Assembly: GCF_002374835.1 (NCBI RefSeq)
Contig: NZ_NWVD01000002.1
Location: 62,001 to 126,000 of the forward strand
DNA from: Sphingomonas ginsenosidimutans
Lineage (GTDB): Bacteria > Pseudomonadota > Alphaproteobacteria > Sphingomonadales > Sphingomonadaceae
Reading direction: 5' to 3'
Length of the DNA stretch: 64,000 bases
In this document: in pieces, positions 34,355 to 42,010 of the stretch
How positions within the stretch are numbered: position 1 is the stretch's first letter
Layout of the letters: each line of letters starts with the position of its first letter
Made by a program: the position numbers and the translations under genes
Notes under the pieces: generated by a model
The model's input: the letters and a program-made list of their open reading frames with translations, nothing else
The model's database searches: none
Told to the model about the DNA's origin: nothing

Positions 34355-35206
34355 CTATCCGCGCGCACGGTTGCGATAATAGAGGACGCCCCCCGCCACC
34401 GCGGCCAGCGCGCCCGCGCCCAGCAGCGGGCCGCCCCCCGCGCCCGCGCCGCCAGGGGGCTCGTCGATGGCGCCCGTACGCCGGGTCGGTACGAAGCCGT
34501 TGCGGGTCAGCGCGATCGCATCGAGGTCGAGGCCGGATGCGCGCGCGCCCTTGCGGACCGCCGCCGCGATCCGGCCGCGGGCCGCCGGATCGCGGCCGAC
34601 ACCTTCCATCGTCGCGGCGATCAACACCGCCTGGACCAGATTGGCCTCGGCGACCTGCTGCTTCACCGCGTCGCCCGCCCCGACGAGCTGCGGCACCGCC
34701 CCCAGTGCCTCGGCCGCCTGGCGGCGCACCGCGGCAAAGGTGGCCGCGTCCGGCGTATCGTCGCGCCCGTGCGCAGCATACCAGGCGGCGATCCAGTAAC
34801 TGGCGAAGGCATCGGCGGCATTGTCCGTACGCCCGCCGACGCCGCGCAGCGCACGGTCGATCTTGGCGAACAGCGCCGGATCCTCGACCAGCCGCCGCAC
34901 CTCCCCAGCGCCCTGCGGGTTGGCGGCGGTCAGTTTCTTCACGAAGCCGGCGACATTGCGCCGCCGTACCTCCTGCGACGGGCGATAGGCGAAGGCGGCG
35001 GGGGATACCGCCCGCGCCGGAGCCGCCGCGCCGGGGCCGCGTCGCGCAACCGACCGGCCCGCCGCCTCCATCACGCTGTCTTCCATCGCATAGATGCCCA
35101 TGCCGGTCATATCGACCGCCGCGCCGTCCTGCGCCCGCACGGCAGCGGGGACGGCGGCGGTGCCGGCGATCGTCAGCAGGGAAAACAGCAGGGTTCGGTT
35201 CATCAT
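34355..35206 (-). CDS. Envelope protein of unknown function (DUF6683-like?)
   Basis: A 283-aa protein with a signal peptide (LLFSLLTIAGTAAVPAAVRAQ) and a C-terminal hydrophobic stretch LLGAGALAAVAGGVLYYRNRARG (cited in part), which would anchor it with a basic cytoplasmic tail. The central helical region has SYWIAAWYAAHG and RRNVAGFVKKL; it recalls DUF6683 proteins, but I cannot confirm this. GGAG precedes two adjacent ATGs (35206 and 35203). It lies between two unidentified genes of the secretion-cluster flank and could help assembly in the envelope. Confidence 0.55.
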   Translation of the reverse strand: MMNRTLLFSLLTIAGTAAVPAAVRAQDGAAVDMTGMGIYAMEDSVMEAAGRSVARRGPGAAAPARAVSPAAFAYRPSQEVRRRNVAGFVKKLTAANPQGAGEVRRLVEDPALFAKIDRALRGVGGRTDNAADAFASYWIAAWYAAHGRDDTPDAATFAAVRRQAAEALGAVPQLVGAGDAVKQQVAEANLVQAVLIAATMEGVGRDPAARGRIAAAVRKGARASGLDLDAIALTRNGFVPTRRTGAIDEPPGGAGAGGGPLLGAGALAAVAGGVLYYRNRARG

Positions 35207-35286
35207 CTTGCTCCGACGAGATGGCGATGGATGTCGCGAATGCGACGTTTCGGATGCGCAAAGGGTTCCCCTGACAACGACGGAAA

Positions 35287-35312
35287 GGGGCGGGGCGATG
35301 CCGCCCCGCCCC
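35287..35312 (-). terminator. Hairpin after the 202-aa gene
   Basis: GGGGCGGGGC and GCCCCGCCCC form a perfect 10-bp stem with a six-base loop, 22 bp after the stop of the 202-aa gene. On the transcribed strand a short TTTCC follows. It probably insulates that gene from the one downstream. Confidence 0.6.
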
Positions 35313-35334
35313 CCCCGATCGATCGCGGCGTCGC

Positions 35335-35943
35335 TTACTGCTTGCGCGCGCCCTGGCTAAGCGCTTCGCCCAGCGTCTTGATGACGGTGTTGGCCGAGGA
35401 GAAGAACTGCGAGAATTCCTGCGACTTGGCCGCGAACTTCAGGTTCTGCGACGATTTGTTCGCGCCATCGCCCAGCGTCTGCGACATCTGGTCCATCTCG
35501 TTCGCCAGCTTGTCGGCGACGCGGCCCAGGTTCTCGGCCAGCGCCATCAGCCAGCTGCGCCCGCCGCCCGAACGCGCCTCGCGCGCTTCGCGGCTCTGCG
35601 CCAGGTCGGTCGTGGCCTGGTCGATCAGGTCGGTCAGGTTGCGCTCGACCTCGCCCGCCTCGAACGGGCTGGCGCCGAACTGGCTGCCGAAGCCCTGCAC
35701 CACGTCGCCCAGGCTGCGGCCCGCGCCGCCGATATCACCGGCCTGCAACGCGAAGCTGGAACGCGCCATGTCGACCACGCCCTGCGGCAGGCCCAGCTTG
35801 TCGCCCAGCTGCTGGATGAACTGCTGCCCCACCGCGGACACCAGCGGGCGGGCGAACATCATGCCGATGCCCACCGGGCCCATGCCCAGTGCCGCGATGT
35901 TGAGGGGATTCACGATCGAACCGATGCCACCCAGAAAGCCCAT
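35335..35943 (-). CDS. Cys-free 202-aa protein, candidate secreted component of the injectisome
   Basis: No recognised family. Residues 1-45 form a Gly-rich hydrophobic stretch (IGSIVNPLNIAALGMGPVGIG in part), the middle is Gln/Ser-rich, and the C-terminal half is amphipathic with SWLMALAENLGRVADKLANEM and KSSQNLKFAAKSQEFSQFF (both coiled-coil-like). It has no Cys and no signal peptide. That combination resembles translocator or harpin-like secreted proteins. It has its own control region carrying the dyad and its own terminator, as if expressed strongly as a single gene. Identity as a translocator is only a hypothesis. Confidence 0.55.
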   Translation of the reverse strand: MGFLGGIGSIVNPLNIAALGMGPVGIGMMFARPLVSAVGQQFIQQLGDKLGLPQGVVDMARSSFALQAGDIGGAGRSLGDVVQGFGSQFGASPFEAGEVERNLTDLIDQATTDLAQSREAREARSGGGRSWLMALAENLGRVADKLANEMDQMSQTLGDGANKSSQNLKFAAKSQEFSQFFSSANTVIKTLGEALSQGARKQ

Positions 35944-36052
35944 CTTGCGTCTCCTGTCGTCGTCGCGCCGCCGTGGCGCCCAATCCGTCCGACGGTTCGT
36001 GCCGTCGTGGTGATCGATGTACGCGGCCCCCGCAGCCCCCGCACTCCACGGA

Positions 36053-36085
36053 ACGACTAGCCGCGCTAGTCGAAACGATTAGTCG
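36053..36085. promoter_or_regulatory. TAATCG-N3-CGACTAG box 3 with extra half-sites
   Basis: On the minus strand 36066-36081 reads TAATCG-TTT-CGACTAG, identical in fixed positions to boxes 1 and 2. Further half-sites CGACTA (36053-36058) and TAGTCG (36080-36085) flank it, giving a cluster of four. It lies about 125-135 bp upstream of the 202-aa gene and six bases after the stop of the LuxR-type gene. Confidence 0.6.
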
Positions 36086-36087
36086 GC

Positions 36088-36438
36088 TCAGTCGGCCGGG
36101 TAGAACAGCAGCCCCGCCAGCGCCGCCAGCTCGCGCATCCCGTCCAGCTCCAGCTTGCGCGCGACGTTCGACAGGTGGACCCGCACGGTATTGTCGGAGA
36201 TCAGCAGCAGCGTCGCGATATCGGCGTTCGACCGGCCCCAGCCCAGGAAGCGCACGCACGTCAGCTCCATCGGGGTCAGCCGCAGCAATGCCTCGCGGTG
36301 GCGGCGCGGGACGCGCGCGGCCTCCACCATATGCTCGCCCAGCGCGACCGGCGCGGGCGCGGCGCCGGGCAGTGCATCGGCCTTGCGCAGCAGCTCGGCG
36401 ATCGCGGCCAGGCGATCGTCCTCCACCGTCGCGGTCAT
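36088..36438 (-). CDS. Stand-alone LuxR/NarL-type DNA-binding regulator
   Basis: A 116-aa protein consisting of a short N-terminal helix region and a GerE-type helix-turn-helix (RLTPMELTCVRFLGWGRSNADIATLLLISDNTVRVHLSNVARKL, shown here as LTPMELTCVRFLG and ISDNTVRVHLSNVARKLEL). There is no receiver or ligand-binding domain, so activity may be controlled by level or by a partner. It is the last gene of the sctU-sctT operon, with its ATG overlapping the sctT stop. It is the obvious candidate for binding the TAATCG-N3-CGACTAG dyads. Confidence 0.78.
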   Translation of the reverse strand: MTATVEDDRLAAIAELLRKADALPGAAPAPVALGEHMVEAARVPRRHREALLRLTPMELTCVRFLGWGRSNADIATLLLISDNTVRVHLSNVARKLELDGMRELAALAGLLFYPAD

Positions 36439-37211
36439 GTCGCCAGCCCGGTCAGGATGCCGTGGATCACGCTGGGCCGGCTCGCCATATCGCGCAGGAT
36501 CGCGGTAACGTAGCTGCCGATCAGCAGAAGCAGCACGAACGATGCGGCGAACGCCTTGATCGACATCGACAAGGTGAAGACGTTCAGCTGCTGCGCGAAC
36601 CGGTTCATCAGTCCCAGCCCCGCGTCGATCAGGAACAGCACCGTCAGCACCGGCGCGGCGAACAATGTCGCCAGCACCATCAGCCGCCCGAACTCGCCCT
36701 CGAACAATGCCAGGCTCGATCCGGTCAGCACCGGCATCGGCGCGGCGACCGGCCAGATCGCATAGCTTTCCATCAGCACCCGCAGCAGCAGCGACAGCCC
36801 ACCGCCCGCCACGAACACCACGCTCGCCAGCCGCCCCAGGAACGCGCCGTTCAGCGACGTCTGGTGGCCGGACAGCGGATCGACCACCTGCGCCAGCGTC
36901 GCCCCGACCTTGGTGTCGATGATGTTGCCTGCCGCCTCCAGCGCCCACAGCACCGACCCGAAGAAGAAACCGATGACGATGCCGACGAACACCTCCTTCA
37001 GGATGATCGTCGCCCATTGCCCCGGCCCCAGCAGCGACGGGTCGAGCGGCGGCTGCAACGCCAGGCTGACGACGCCCAGAGACACGAAGATCGAATTGCG
37101 CACCAGCGCGGGCACCGTCTCGCTGGAAAACATCGGCAGCAGCAGGAACGTCGCCGCCACCCGCGCGGTCGCGACACCCAGCAGAAGCAGCTGATCGGCC
37201 CAGCCGCCCAT
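36435..37211 (-). CDS. sctT: Type III secretion export apparatus protein SctT
   Basis: Inner-membrane component of the export gate, 258 aa, of the SctT/SpaR/FliR family. Hydrophobic helices cover most of the length; the motif ILKEVFVGIVIGFFFGSVLWALEAAG and the later FLIDAGLGLMNRFAQQLNVF are characteristic (cited in parts: KEVFVGIVIGFF and DAGLGLMNRFAQQLNVF). It assembles with SctR and SctS into the helical entry pore. It follows sctS with one base between and overlaps the regulator gene. Confidence 0.93.
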   Translation of the reverse strand: MGGWADQLLLLGVATARVAATFLLLPMFSSETVPALVRNSIFVSLGVVSLALQPPLDPSLLGPGQWATIILKEVFVGIVIGFFFGSVLWALEAAGNIIDTKVGATLAQVVDPLSGHQTSLNGAFLGRLASVVFVAGGGLSLLLRVLMESYAIWPVAAPMPVLTGSSLALFEGEFGRLMVLATLFAAPVLTVLFLIDAGLGLMNRFAQQLNVFTLSMSIKAFAASFVLLLLIGSYVTAILRDMASRPSVIHGILTGLAT

Positions 37212-37212
37212 G

Positions 37213-37482
37213 TCAGTGCTGGATCATCGCCGGGAAATTGGTGAAGATCCGGTCGCTGAACCGGTACAAGGATCCGCCCAGCAGCGCCGCGGTCAGGAAC
37301 AAGGTCAGCACAATCGCGAAGAACTTGACCGTATATTGCAGCGTCTGTTCCTGCACCTGCGTCGCGGCCTGCAACACCGCCACGATCAGCCCGGCGACCG
37401 CCGCAACGATGATCGGCGGCGCCGACAGGACCAGCACCAGCCATAGCGCGTCGTTGGTCAGGCTGACGAAATCGCCGTTCAT
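37213..37482 (-). CDS. sctS: Type III secretion export apparatus protein SctS
   Basis: Small gate protein of 89 aa with two membrane helices (LWLVLVLSAPPIIVAAVAGL and FFAIVLTLFLTAALLGGSLY) and the family motif QVQEQTLQYTVKF between them. Four copies normally join five SctR and one SctT. The gene lies between sctR and sctT with gaps of 13 and one base. Confidence 0.95.
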   Translation of the reverse strand: MNGDFVSLTNDALWLVLVLSAPPIIVAAVAGLIVAVLQAATQVQEQTLQYTVKFFAIVLTLFLTAALLGGSLYRFSDRIFTNFPAMIQH

Positions 37483-37495
37483 CGCGCCGCCCCCC

Positions 37496-38224
37496 TCACA
37501 CGTAGCTCAGGACAAGGCCGTGGGCGAGTTTCACCCAGCCGTCGACCAGCACGAATAGCAGCAGCTTGAACGGCAGCGAGATGGTCGTGGGCGACAGCAT
37601 CATCATCCCCATCGCCAGCAGGATGTTCGATATCACCAGGTCGATGACCAGGAACGGCAAGAAGATCAGGAAACCGACCTGGAACGCCAGGCTCAGTTCG
37701 CGCACCACGAACGCCGGGATCACGACGATGAAGTCGCGCTCGGTCATTTCCGCGGCGCGGTTCGGTTCGCCGACGCGGCGCGCGGTCTTCAGGAAGAAGC
37801 CGCGCTCGGTCGGGGAGCTGTGCTTGAGCAGGAAGTTGCGCAGCGGCTCCTTGCCGGCATCGACCGCATTGAGCATCGAATTGGTCGATTGCAGCACGCC
37901 GCCCGAACCTGCCCCGCCGACCGGGGCGCCGCCCGGCCCCGGCACCATCGGGGCCGACACCGCCGCCGCGCCGCCGTTGTTCTGCGCGATCGCATTCTGC
38001 ATCTGCTGCCCCACCGGGTACATCACGTACAGCGTCAGGACCAGCGACAGGCCGTTGAGGACGATGTTCGGCGGCACCTGCTGCAGCCCCAGCGCATTGC
38101 GCAACAGGCTGAGCACGACGACGATCTTGGTGAAGCTGGTCACCATCACCGCGAAGAACGGCGCGATCGCCAGCGCGATGACGACGACCAGCGCGGAGCC
38201 GGGCGTAAAGGTGGACAGGTCCAT
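37496..38224 (-). CDS. sctR: Type III secretion export apparatus protein SctR
   Basis: Gate protein of 242 aa. The conserved start ALAIAPFFAVMVTSFTKIVV, NALGLQQVPPNIVLNGLSL and the later LSLAFQVGFLIFLPFLVIDL are typical of SctR/FliP. The periplasmic loop between them holds an unusual stretch of Gly/Pro residues (MVPGPGGAPVGGAGSGG) not seen in most homologues. Five copies form the body of the export gate. Confidence 0.95.
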   Translation of the reverse strand: MDLSTFTPGSALVVVIALAIAPFFAVMVTSFTKIVVVLSLLRNALGLQQVPPNIVLNGLSLVLTLYVMYPVGQQMQNAIAQNNGGAAAVSAPMVPGPGGAPVGGAGSGGVLQSTNSMLNAVDAGKEPLRNFLLKHSSPTERGFFLKTARRVGEPNRAAEMTERDFIVVIPAFVVRELSLAFQVGFLIFLPFLVIDLVISNILLAMGMMMLSPTTISLPFKLLLFVLVDGWVKLAHGLVLSYV

Positions 38225-38230
38225 CGGGGA

Positions 38231-39241
38231 CTACTCCTCGCCGCGGGTGGCCACCCGGTCGAACAGCACGCCGAACCCCTCGCCGACCGCGACCAACTCG
38301 CCGCTGCCGATCGTCGTGCCGCCAGCGACGACCCGCACGCGCAGCGTGCCGCCGGTCTGCGGCAACGGCAGCACGCTGCCGGCCGCGAGGCCGGCGACGT
38401 CCTGGGCGGACAGCAGCCCACCGTCGATCTCGATACAGGTCGGGACCGACAGCGAATCCCATTCCGGCGGCGCGGACGCCGCGGATGGCGATGGATCGGT
38501 ATCGGGTGCGGGCACGAGGTCTTCCTGCAACGTCATGCTTCCCTTCGATGGTTCAAGCCGCGCCGCGACGTCGGTGTCGCGGCCGGGGATGGAAAGGCGC
38601 GCGACCAGCGGCCCGATACCGAGCAGCAGCAGGTCGCCGCGCCCGATCGTACCGCGTCGCGCCGCCGGAATGGCGGGCGCCGGAATGGTGGCGCGCCAGC
38701 GCGCGCGCAGCGTGTTGACCAGCGCGGGCGGCGGTGCGGCGGGCAAGGCCGCAGCGGCCACCTCCCCCGCGCCGGCCAGCGCGATCAGCAGGCGGTGGCG
38801 GATCGTATGCCGCGCGCACGATGCGTCCAGTCGCAGCAAGATGAGATCGTCGGGCACCTCGGTCACCAGCGCGCTCGGGCGCAGATCCTCGCCCAGCGCG
38901 GTTTCCAGCGCCGCCAGCAACGGCTCGATCGCCGGCAGCAGCCGCGCGGCCAGCGCGGGATCGGGAACGCCGTCCCCGCCGGTCAGCCGCACCAATTCCC
39001 CCTCGACCAGCAGCGGCGCGACATAGGCGCGCTGCCCGCCCGCCTCGAACCCGATCCACGCACCCGCCGCGCGCCGGTCGCGCGCGAAGGCGGCGCGCGC
39101 CGCCAGCGTCAGCGCACCCGAATGCCGCGCGTTCAGCGCCCCGATCAGCCGCGTCTGGCGGTCGGCACGATCGGCATCGATCGCGCGCAGCCGGTCGCGC
39201 AGCGGTAACGGGCGTTCGGCGGTGAGGCGCGACGCGGTCAT
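38231..39241 (-). CDS. sctQ: Type III secretion C-ring/sorting platform protein SctQ
   Basis: Cytoplasmic sorting-platform protein of 336 aa. Two SpoA-type segments are visible, GDLLLLGIGPLVARLSIPG near residue 205 and the C-terminal IEIDGGLLSAQDVAGLAAGS to LVAVGEGFGVLFDRV. The ATG is within the overlap with the FliO-like gene. An internal ATG at 38536, preceded by GAAGGGA, would give a 101-aa product covering only the last SpoA domain, as is known for other SctQ genes. Confidence 0.88.
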   Translation of the reverse strand: MTASRLTAERPLPLRDRLRAIDADRADRQTRLIGALNARHSGALTLAARAAFARDRRAAGAWIGFEAGGQRAYVAPLLVEGELVRLTGGDGVPDPALAARLLPAIEPLLAALETALGEDLRPSALVTEVPDDLILLRLDASCARHTIRHRLLIALAGAGEVAAAALPAAPPPALVNTLRARWRATIPAPAIPAARRGTIGRGDLLLLGIGPLVARLSIPGRDTDVAARLEPSKGSMTLQEDLVPAPDTDPSPSAASAPPEWDSLSVPTCIEIDGGLLSAQDVAGLAAGSVLPLPQTGGTLRVRVVAGGTTIGSGELVAVGEGFGVLFDRVATRGEE

Positions 39242-39585
39242 GCGCCCGCCTCACGCCCGTCGGACCGCAGGTGGAAGGCGGGTGCCGCGGGCACCGGCGG
39301 CGCGCCATCACCCCAGTTGCGCAGCAGCGTCACCGATCCGGGGGACACGCCGATCAGCATCAATTCCCCCTCCGCCTCCACCAGCATCAACCGTTCGCGC
39401 TGCCCCACCGCCAGCGCACGGACGAACCGCAGCTGGCGATCAGGCTCGCCCTCCCGCCGGCCCAGCCCGCGATCCTGCCACTGGCGCAGAAAACGCAGGC
39501 ACACATAGGCGAGGCCCAGCACGATCGCGAGCGCGATCACCATGCCGAACAGGCCCGTCACCGCCGTGCCGATCGCCGAATCCAT
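39238..39585 (-). CDS. FliO-like membrane protein in the injectisome operon
   Basis: A 115-aa protein with one N-terminal membrane helix (TGLFGMVIALAIVLGLAYVC) followed by a basic cytoplasmic domain, RQLRFVRALAVGQRERLMLVEAEGELMLIGVSPG (cited in parts). This is the pattern of FliO, which helps FliP assemble in flagella. It sits where FliO would, between sctQ and sctU, and overlaps sctQ. FliO homologues are normally absent from injectisomes. The identification rests on topology and the ALAVGQRERLMLVEA style motif, so it is tentative. Confidence 0.65.
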   Translation of the reverse strand: MDSAIGTAVTGLFGMVIALAIVLGLAYVCLRFLRQWQDRGLGRREGEPDRQLRFVRALAVGQRERLMLVEAEGELMLIGVSPGSVTLLRNWGDGAPPVPAAPAFHLRSDGREAGA

Positions 39586-39586
39586 C

Positions 39587-40738
39587 TCAGTTCGTCTCCC
39601 ACCGATGTTCGCCCAGGTCGTGGTGCTGCGGCGCCTCGCCCGCGCGGACCTTTTTGGCCCACAGGATGATCTGCGCGATCGCCTCGAACATGTCGCGCGG
39701 CACGATGTCCTCGACCGCGGCATCCTCGTACAGCTTGCGCGCGACCGCGACGTGGCGGACGATCGGCACCCCCGCCTCCTCCGCCGCCTCGCGCATCGCC
39801 TGCGCCAGCGGGCCTTCGCCCTTGGCGGCGACGACCGGCACGGGCGCGCTGTCCGCGTCGTAATCGATCGCGATCGCGATGTGCGTCGGGTTGACCACCA
39901 GCACGTTGGCACCGCGCGCCGCGCCGACGGCATTCTGGTTGGCCCATTCCTCGTGCAACTGGCGGCGATTGCCCTTGATGAGCGGGTCGCCCTCGTTTTC
40001 CTTATGCTCCTGCCGGATATCGCGCAGGCTCATCCGCATCTTCTTCAGGAAGCTGTGCTTCTGCCACGCCAGGTCCAGCACCGCGACCATCACGAACACC
40101 GCGAAGGTCCACAGCAGCGCCTGGCGCACCAGCGATCCGGTGAAGCCCAGCACCGATGCCGCGGCGGCACGCCCGTCGGTCTGCGCCGCGGGCTGGAGCA
40201 GCGGGCCGGTCCGCTCGACGATCTCGCCCAGCGATCCGCGCAGCACCAGCCAGATGACCATCACAATCAGCGCCGCCTTGGCCATCGTCTTCACCAGTTC
40301 GATGACGTTATCCATGCTGAACATGCGCTTCATCCCCGCGACGGGGTTCAGCTTGTCCAGGCTCGGCGTCAGCTTCTCGGTGGTGAAGACGCCGCCGGCC
40401 TGCAGGAATTCGGTCAGCACGCCAACGACCGCGGCCGGGATCAGCGCGACGGCGCAGATCGCCAGGAGCGCCCACAGCGCGCTCGCGCCCAGCCCGGCGG
40501 CGGCCACCGCGAACGGCTGGTCGCCGCGCGCGATCAATTGGAAGCTCTGGTCGAAAAGGGTCGCGATCCGCGTCCCCGCGAAGCCGGCGCCGAAGACGAA
40601 CACGATCAGCCAGACGAACAACGTCGCCGTGGCGGTGACGTCGCGCGATTTGGCGACATCGCCCTTCTTGCGCGCATCGGCCAGCCGCTTGGGTGTCGGC
40701 TTCTCCGTCTTGTCGCCGCCGTCGTTCTTCCCGGCCAC
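39587..40738 (-). CDS. sctU: Type III secretion switch protein SctU
   Basis: Export-gate switch protein of 383 aa with four membrane helices and a cytoplasmic autoprotease domain. The NPTH cleavage motif is at residues 283-286 (VLVVNPTHIAIA). N-terminal DKTEKPTPKRLADARKKGDVAKS (cited in part as TEKPTPKRLADARKKGDV) is the family signature. GTG at 40738 is preferred, with GGGAG six bases upstream; an ATG at 40762 lacks a good ribosome site. First gene of the leftward operon. Confidence 0.95.
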   Translation of the reverse strand: MAGKNDGGDKTEKPTPKRLADARKKGDVAKSRDVTATATLFVWLIVFVFGAGFAGTRIATLFDQSFQLIARGDQPFAVAAAGLGASALWALLAICAVALIPAAVVGVLTEFLQAGGVFTTEKLTPSLDKLNPVAGMKRMFSMDNVIELVKTMAKAALIVMVIWLVLRGSLGEIVERTGPLLQPAAQTDGRAAAASVLGFTGSLVRQALLWTFAVFVMVAVLDLAWQKHSFLKKMRMSLRDIRQEHKENEGDPLIKGNRRQLHEEWANQNAVGAARGANVLVVNPTHIAIAIDYDADSAPVPVVAAKGEGPLAQAMREAAEEAGVPIVRHVAVARKLYEDAAVEDIVPRDMFEAIAQIILWAKKVRAGEAPQHHDLGEHRWETN

Positions 40739-41236
40739 ATGGCTCTCCCGTCCACACGACATGACCGGCGGGATGACTCACCCCGCCCGTACGCCGTCGA
40801 AGCGCCGGAACCACCCGTCATTGGCGTCCGCACCCTGATGACCAGGGTGCATGATGTGCCGGACCGCAGGACCCGTTTGCGTGTCTGACCACTCCCATAT
40901 CGACATGGAAACATTTCGAGTCAATCGCGACACCGATTCGCACACCTGTCCGCAAAATGTCATGAAACCAGCCCATTACGCACGGCGATCGATCGGATTT
41001 TCCGCAGAATCCGGCGGGTTCACACCGATCCGGCAGCAAATCGGTCGCCCGACATAATTTCGTCGCAATCGGGACGAAACGTGAAAATGTCACGACGGAA
41101 TGAACAAATTCATGCTTCTATCATTTGGCTGACTGGGGCATGTTAATGGTGTCGGACGCCCGTCGTCCGGTGCCGCAGGACCCCGCTTGCCGCACGATCC
41201 GTCGCATTGCGCGACGTGTCGTAGAGGAGGAGTGGG
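40739..41236. promoter_or_regulatory. Divergent control region of the two secretion operons
   Basis: A 498-bp gap without a credible gene and visibly AT-richer (about 40870-41130) than its surroundings, between the divergent sctU and lytic transglycosylase genes. It holds two direct repeats, AAAATGTCATGA (40954-40965) and AAAATGTCACGA (41084-41095), and an inverted repeat AATCG-N6-CGATT (40923-40938). The exact TAATCG-N3-CGACTAG box is not here. No clear -35/-10 pair was found. The low GC suggests supercoil-sensitive or silencer-bound DNA, but this is inference. Confidence 0.55.
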
Positions 41237-42010
41237 ATGTGCACTGAAGGATATACGGAAGACCGTGCCGCTCCGGTGCGCGGCGTTGTCCGATTCTCGT
41301 GCCGTACAGCATTGATCGGCCTGGCGGTCGCCGCGGGAACGCTGCCTGGCGTCGCCACGGCGCGTACCGCGTCCGCGCGCATCGACTGCGGCGCTGCGGT
41401 CGCCGCGCGCTTCAGCGAGGCGAGCCGCTGGTGTGCTGCTCCCGCCTCCCCGGCTGCCACCGCCGCGACGACGGGCACGACGCCGCTTCCGGCTGCGATC
41501 GCGCCGGTCGCCGTCGCCGAACAATCGCCGGTGTCGGTGCGGATGCCCGGATTCGACCGCCGGCTCGCCGCCGCCGTCCGCCAGGTGCGCCGCCGCGGCG
41601 GCGCGTCGGCGCCCGACGCGCTGGTCGTTGCGATTGGCCGCCAGTATCGCATCGATCCGCATCTGCTCGCCGCGATGGTCGCGACCGAAAGCGCCGGCGA
41701 TCCGCGCGCGGTGTCACCAAAGGGCGCGCTCGGCGTGATGCAGGTGATGCCCGCCACTGCGCGCAGTCTGGGGGTGCGTGATCCGCGCGCGCTGCTGGGC
41801 AACCGCCCGCTCGCGCTCGCGACCGGTGCGGCGTATCTGAAGCAACTCCAGCGCCGCTTCGGCAACAACGTGCCGCTGGTCGTCGCGGCCTATAATGCCG
41901 GACCGGGCGCGGTGCAGAAGTACCGCGGCGTGCCGCGCTATCGCGAAACGCAGGGCTATGTCCGCGACGTGCTGGGCCGCTACGCCACCGCGCGGGGTGC
42001 CGCGCAATGA
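41237..42010 (+). CDS. Lytic transglycosylase (SLT family) of the secretion operon
   Basis: Peptidoglycan-cleaving enzyme of 257 aa that would open the wall for the injectisome. A hydrophobic signal segment near residues 23-42 is followed by an SLT domain: catalytic Glu151 in VATESAGDP, then PKGALGVMQVMPATARSLGV and late AAYNAGPGAVQKY. GGAGGAG precedes the ATG. It is the first gene of the rightward operon, and its stop overlaps the sctV ATG. Dedicated transglycosylases are usual in type III clusters (IpgF/Hpa2 type). Confidence 0.88.
   Translation: MCTEGYTEDRAAPVRGVVRFSCRTALIGLAVAAGTLPGVATARTASARIDCGAAVAARFSEASRWCAAPASPAATAATTGTTPLPAAIAPVAVAEQSPVSVRMPGFDRRLAAAVRQVRRRGGASAPDALVVAIGRQYRIDPHLLAAMVATESAGDPRAVSPKGALGVMQVMPATARSLGVRDPRALLGNRPLALATGAAYLKQLQRRFGNNVPLVVAAYNAGPGAVQKYRGVPRYRETQGYVRDVLGRYATARGAAQ

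Noticed and set aside
40910..40945. A possible PIP box (TTCGC-N15-TTCGC) in the divergent control region.
   Set aside because: The spacing is 17, not 15, and the first half-site is TTCGA. No HrpX-like regulator is present.
36435..41236. The cluster could be a flagellar export system, given the FliO-like gene.
   Set aside because: A secretin, an SctJ lipoprotein, SctD and SctI are present, while no flagellin, hook or motor genes occur. It is an injectisome.
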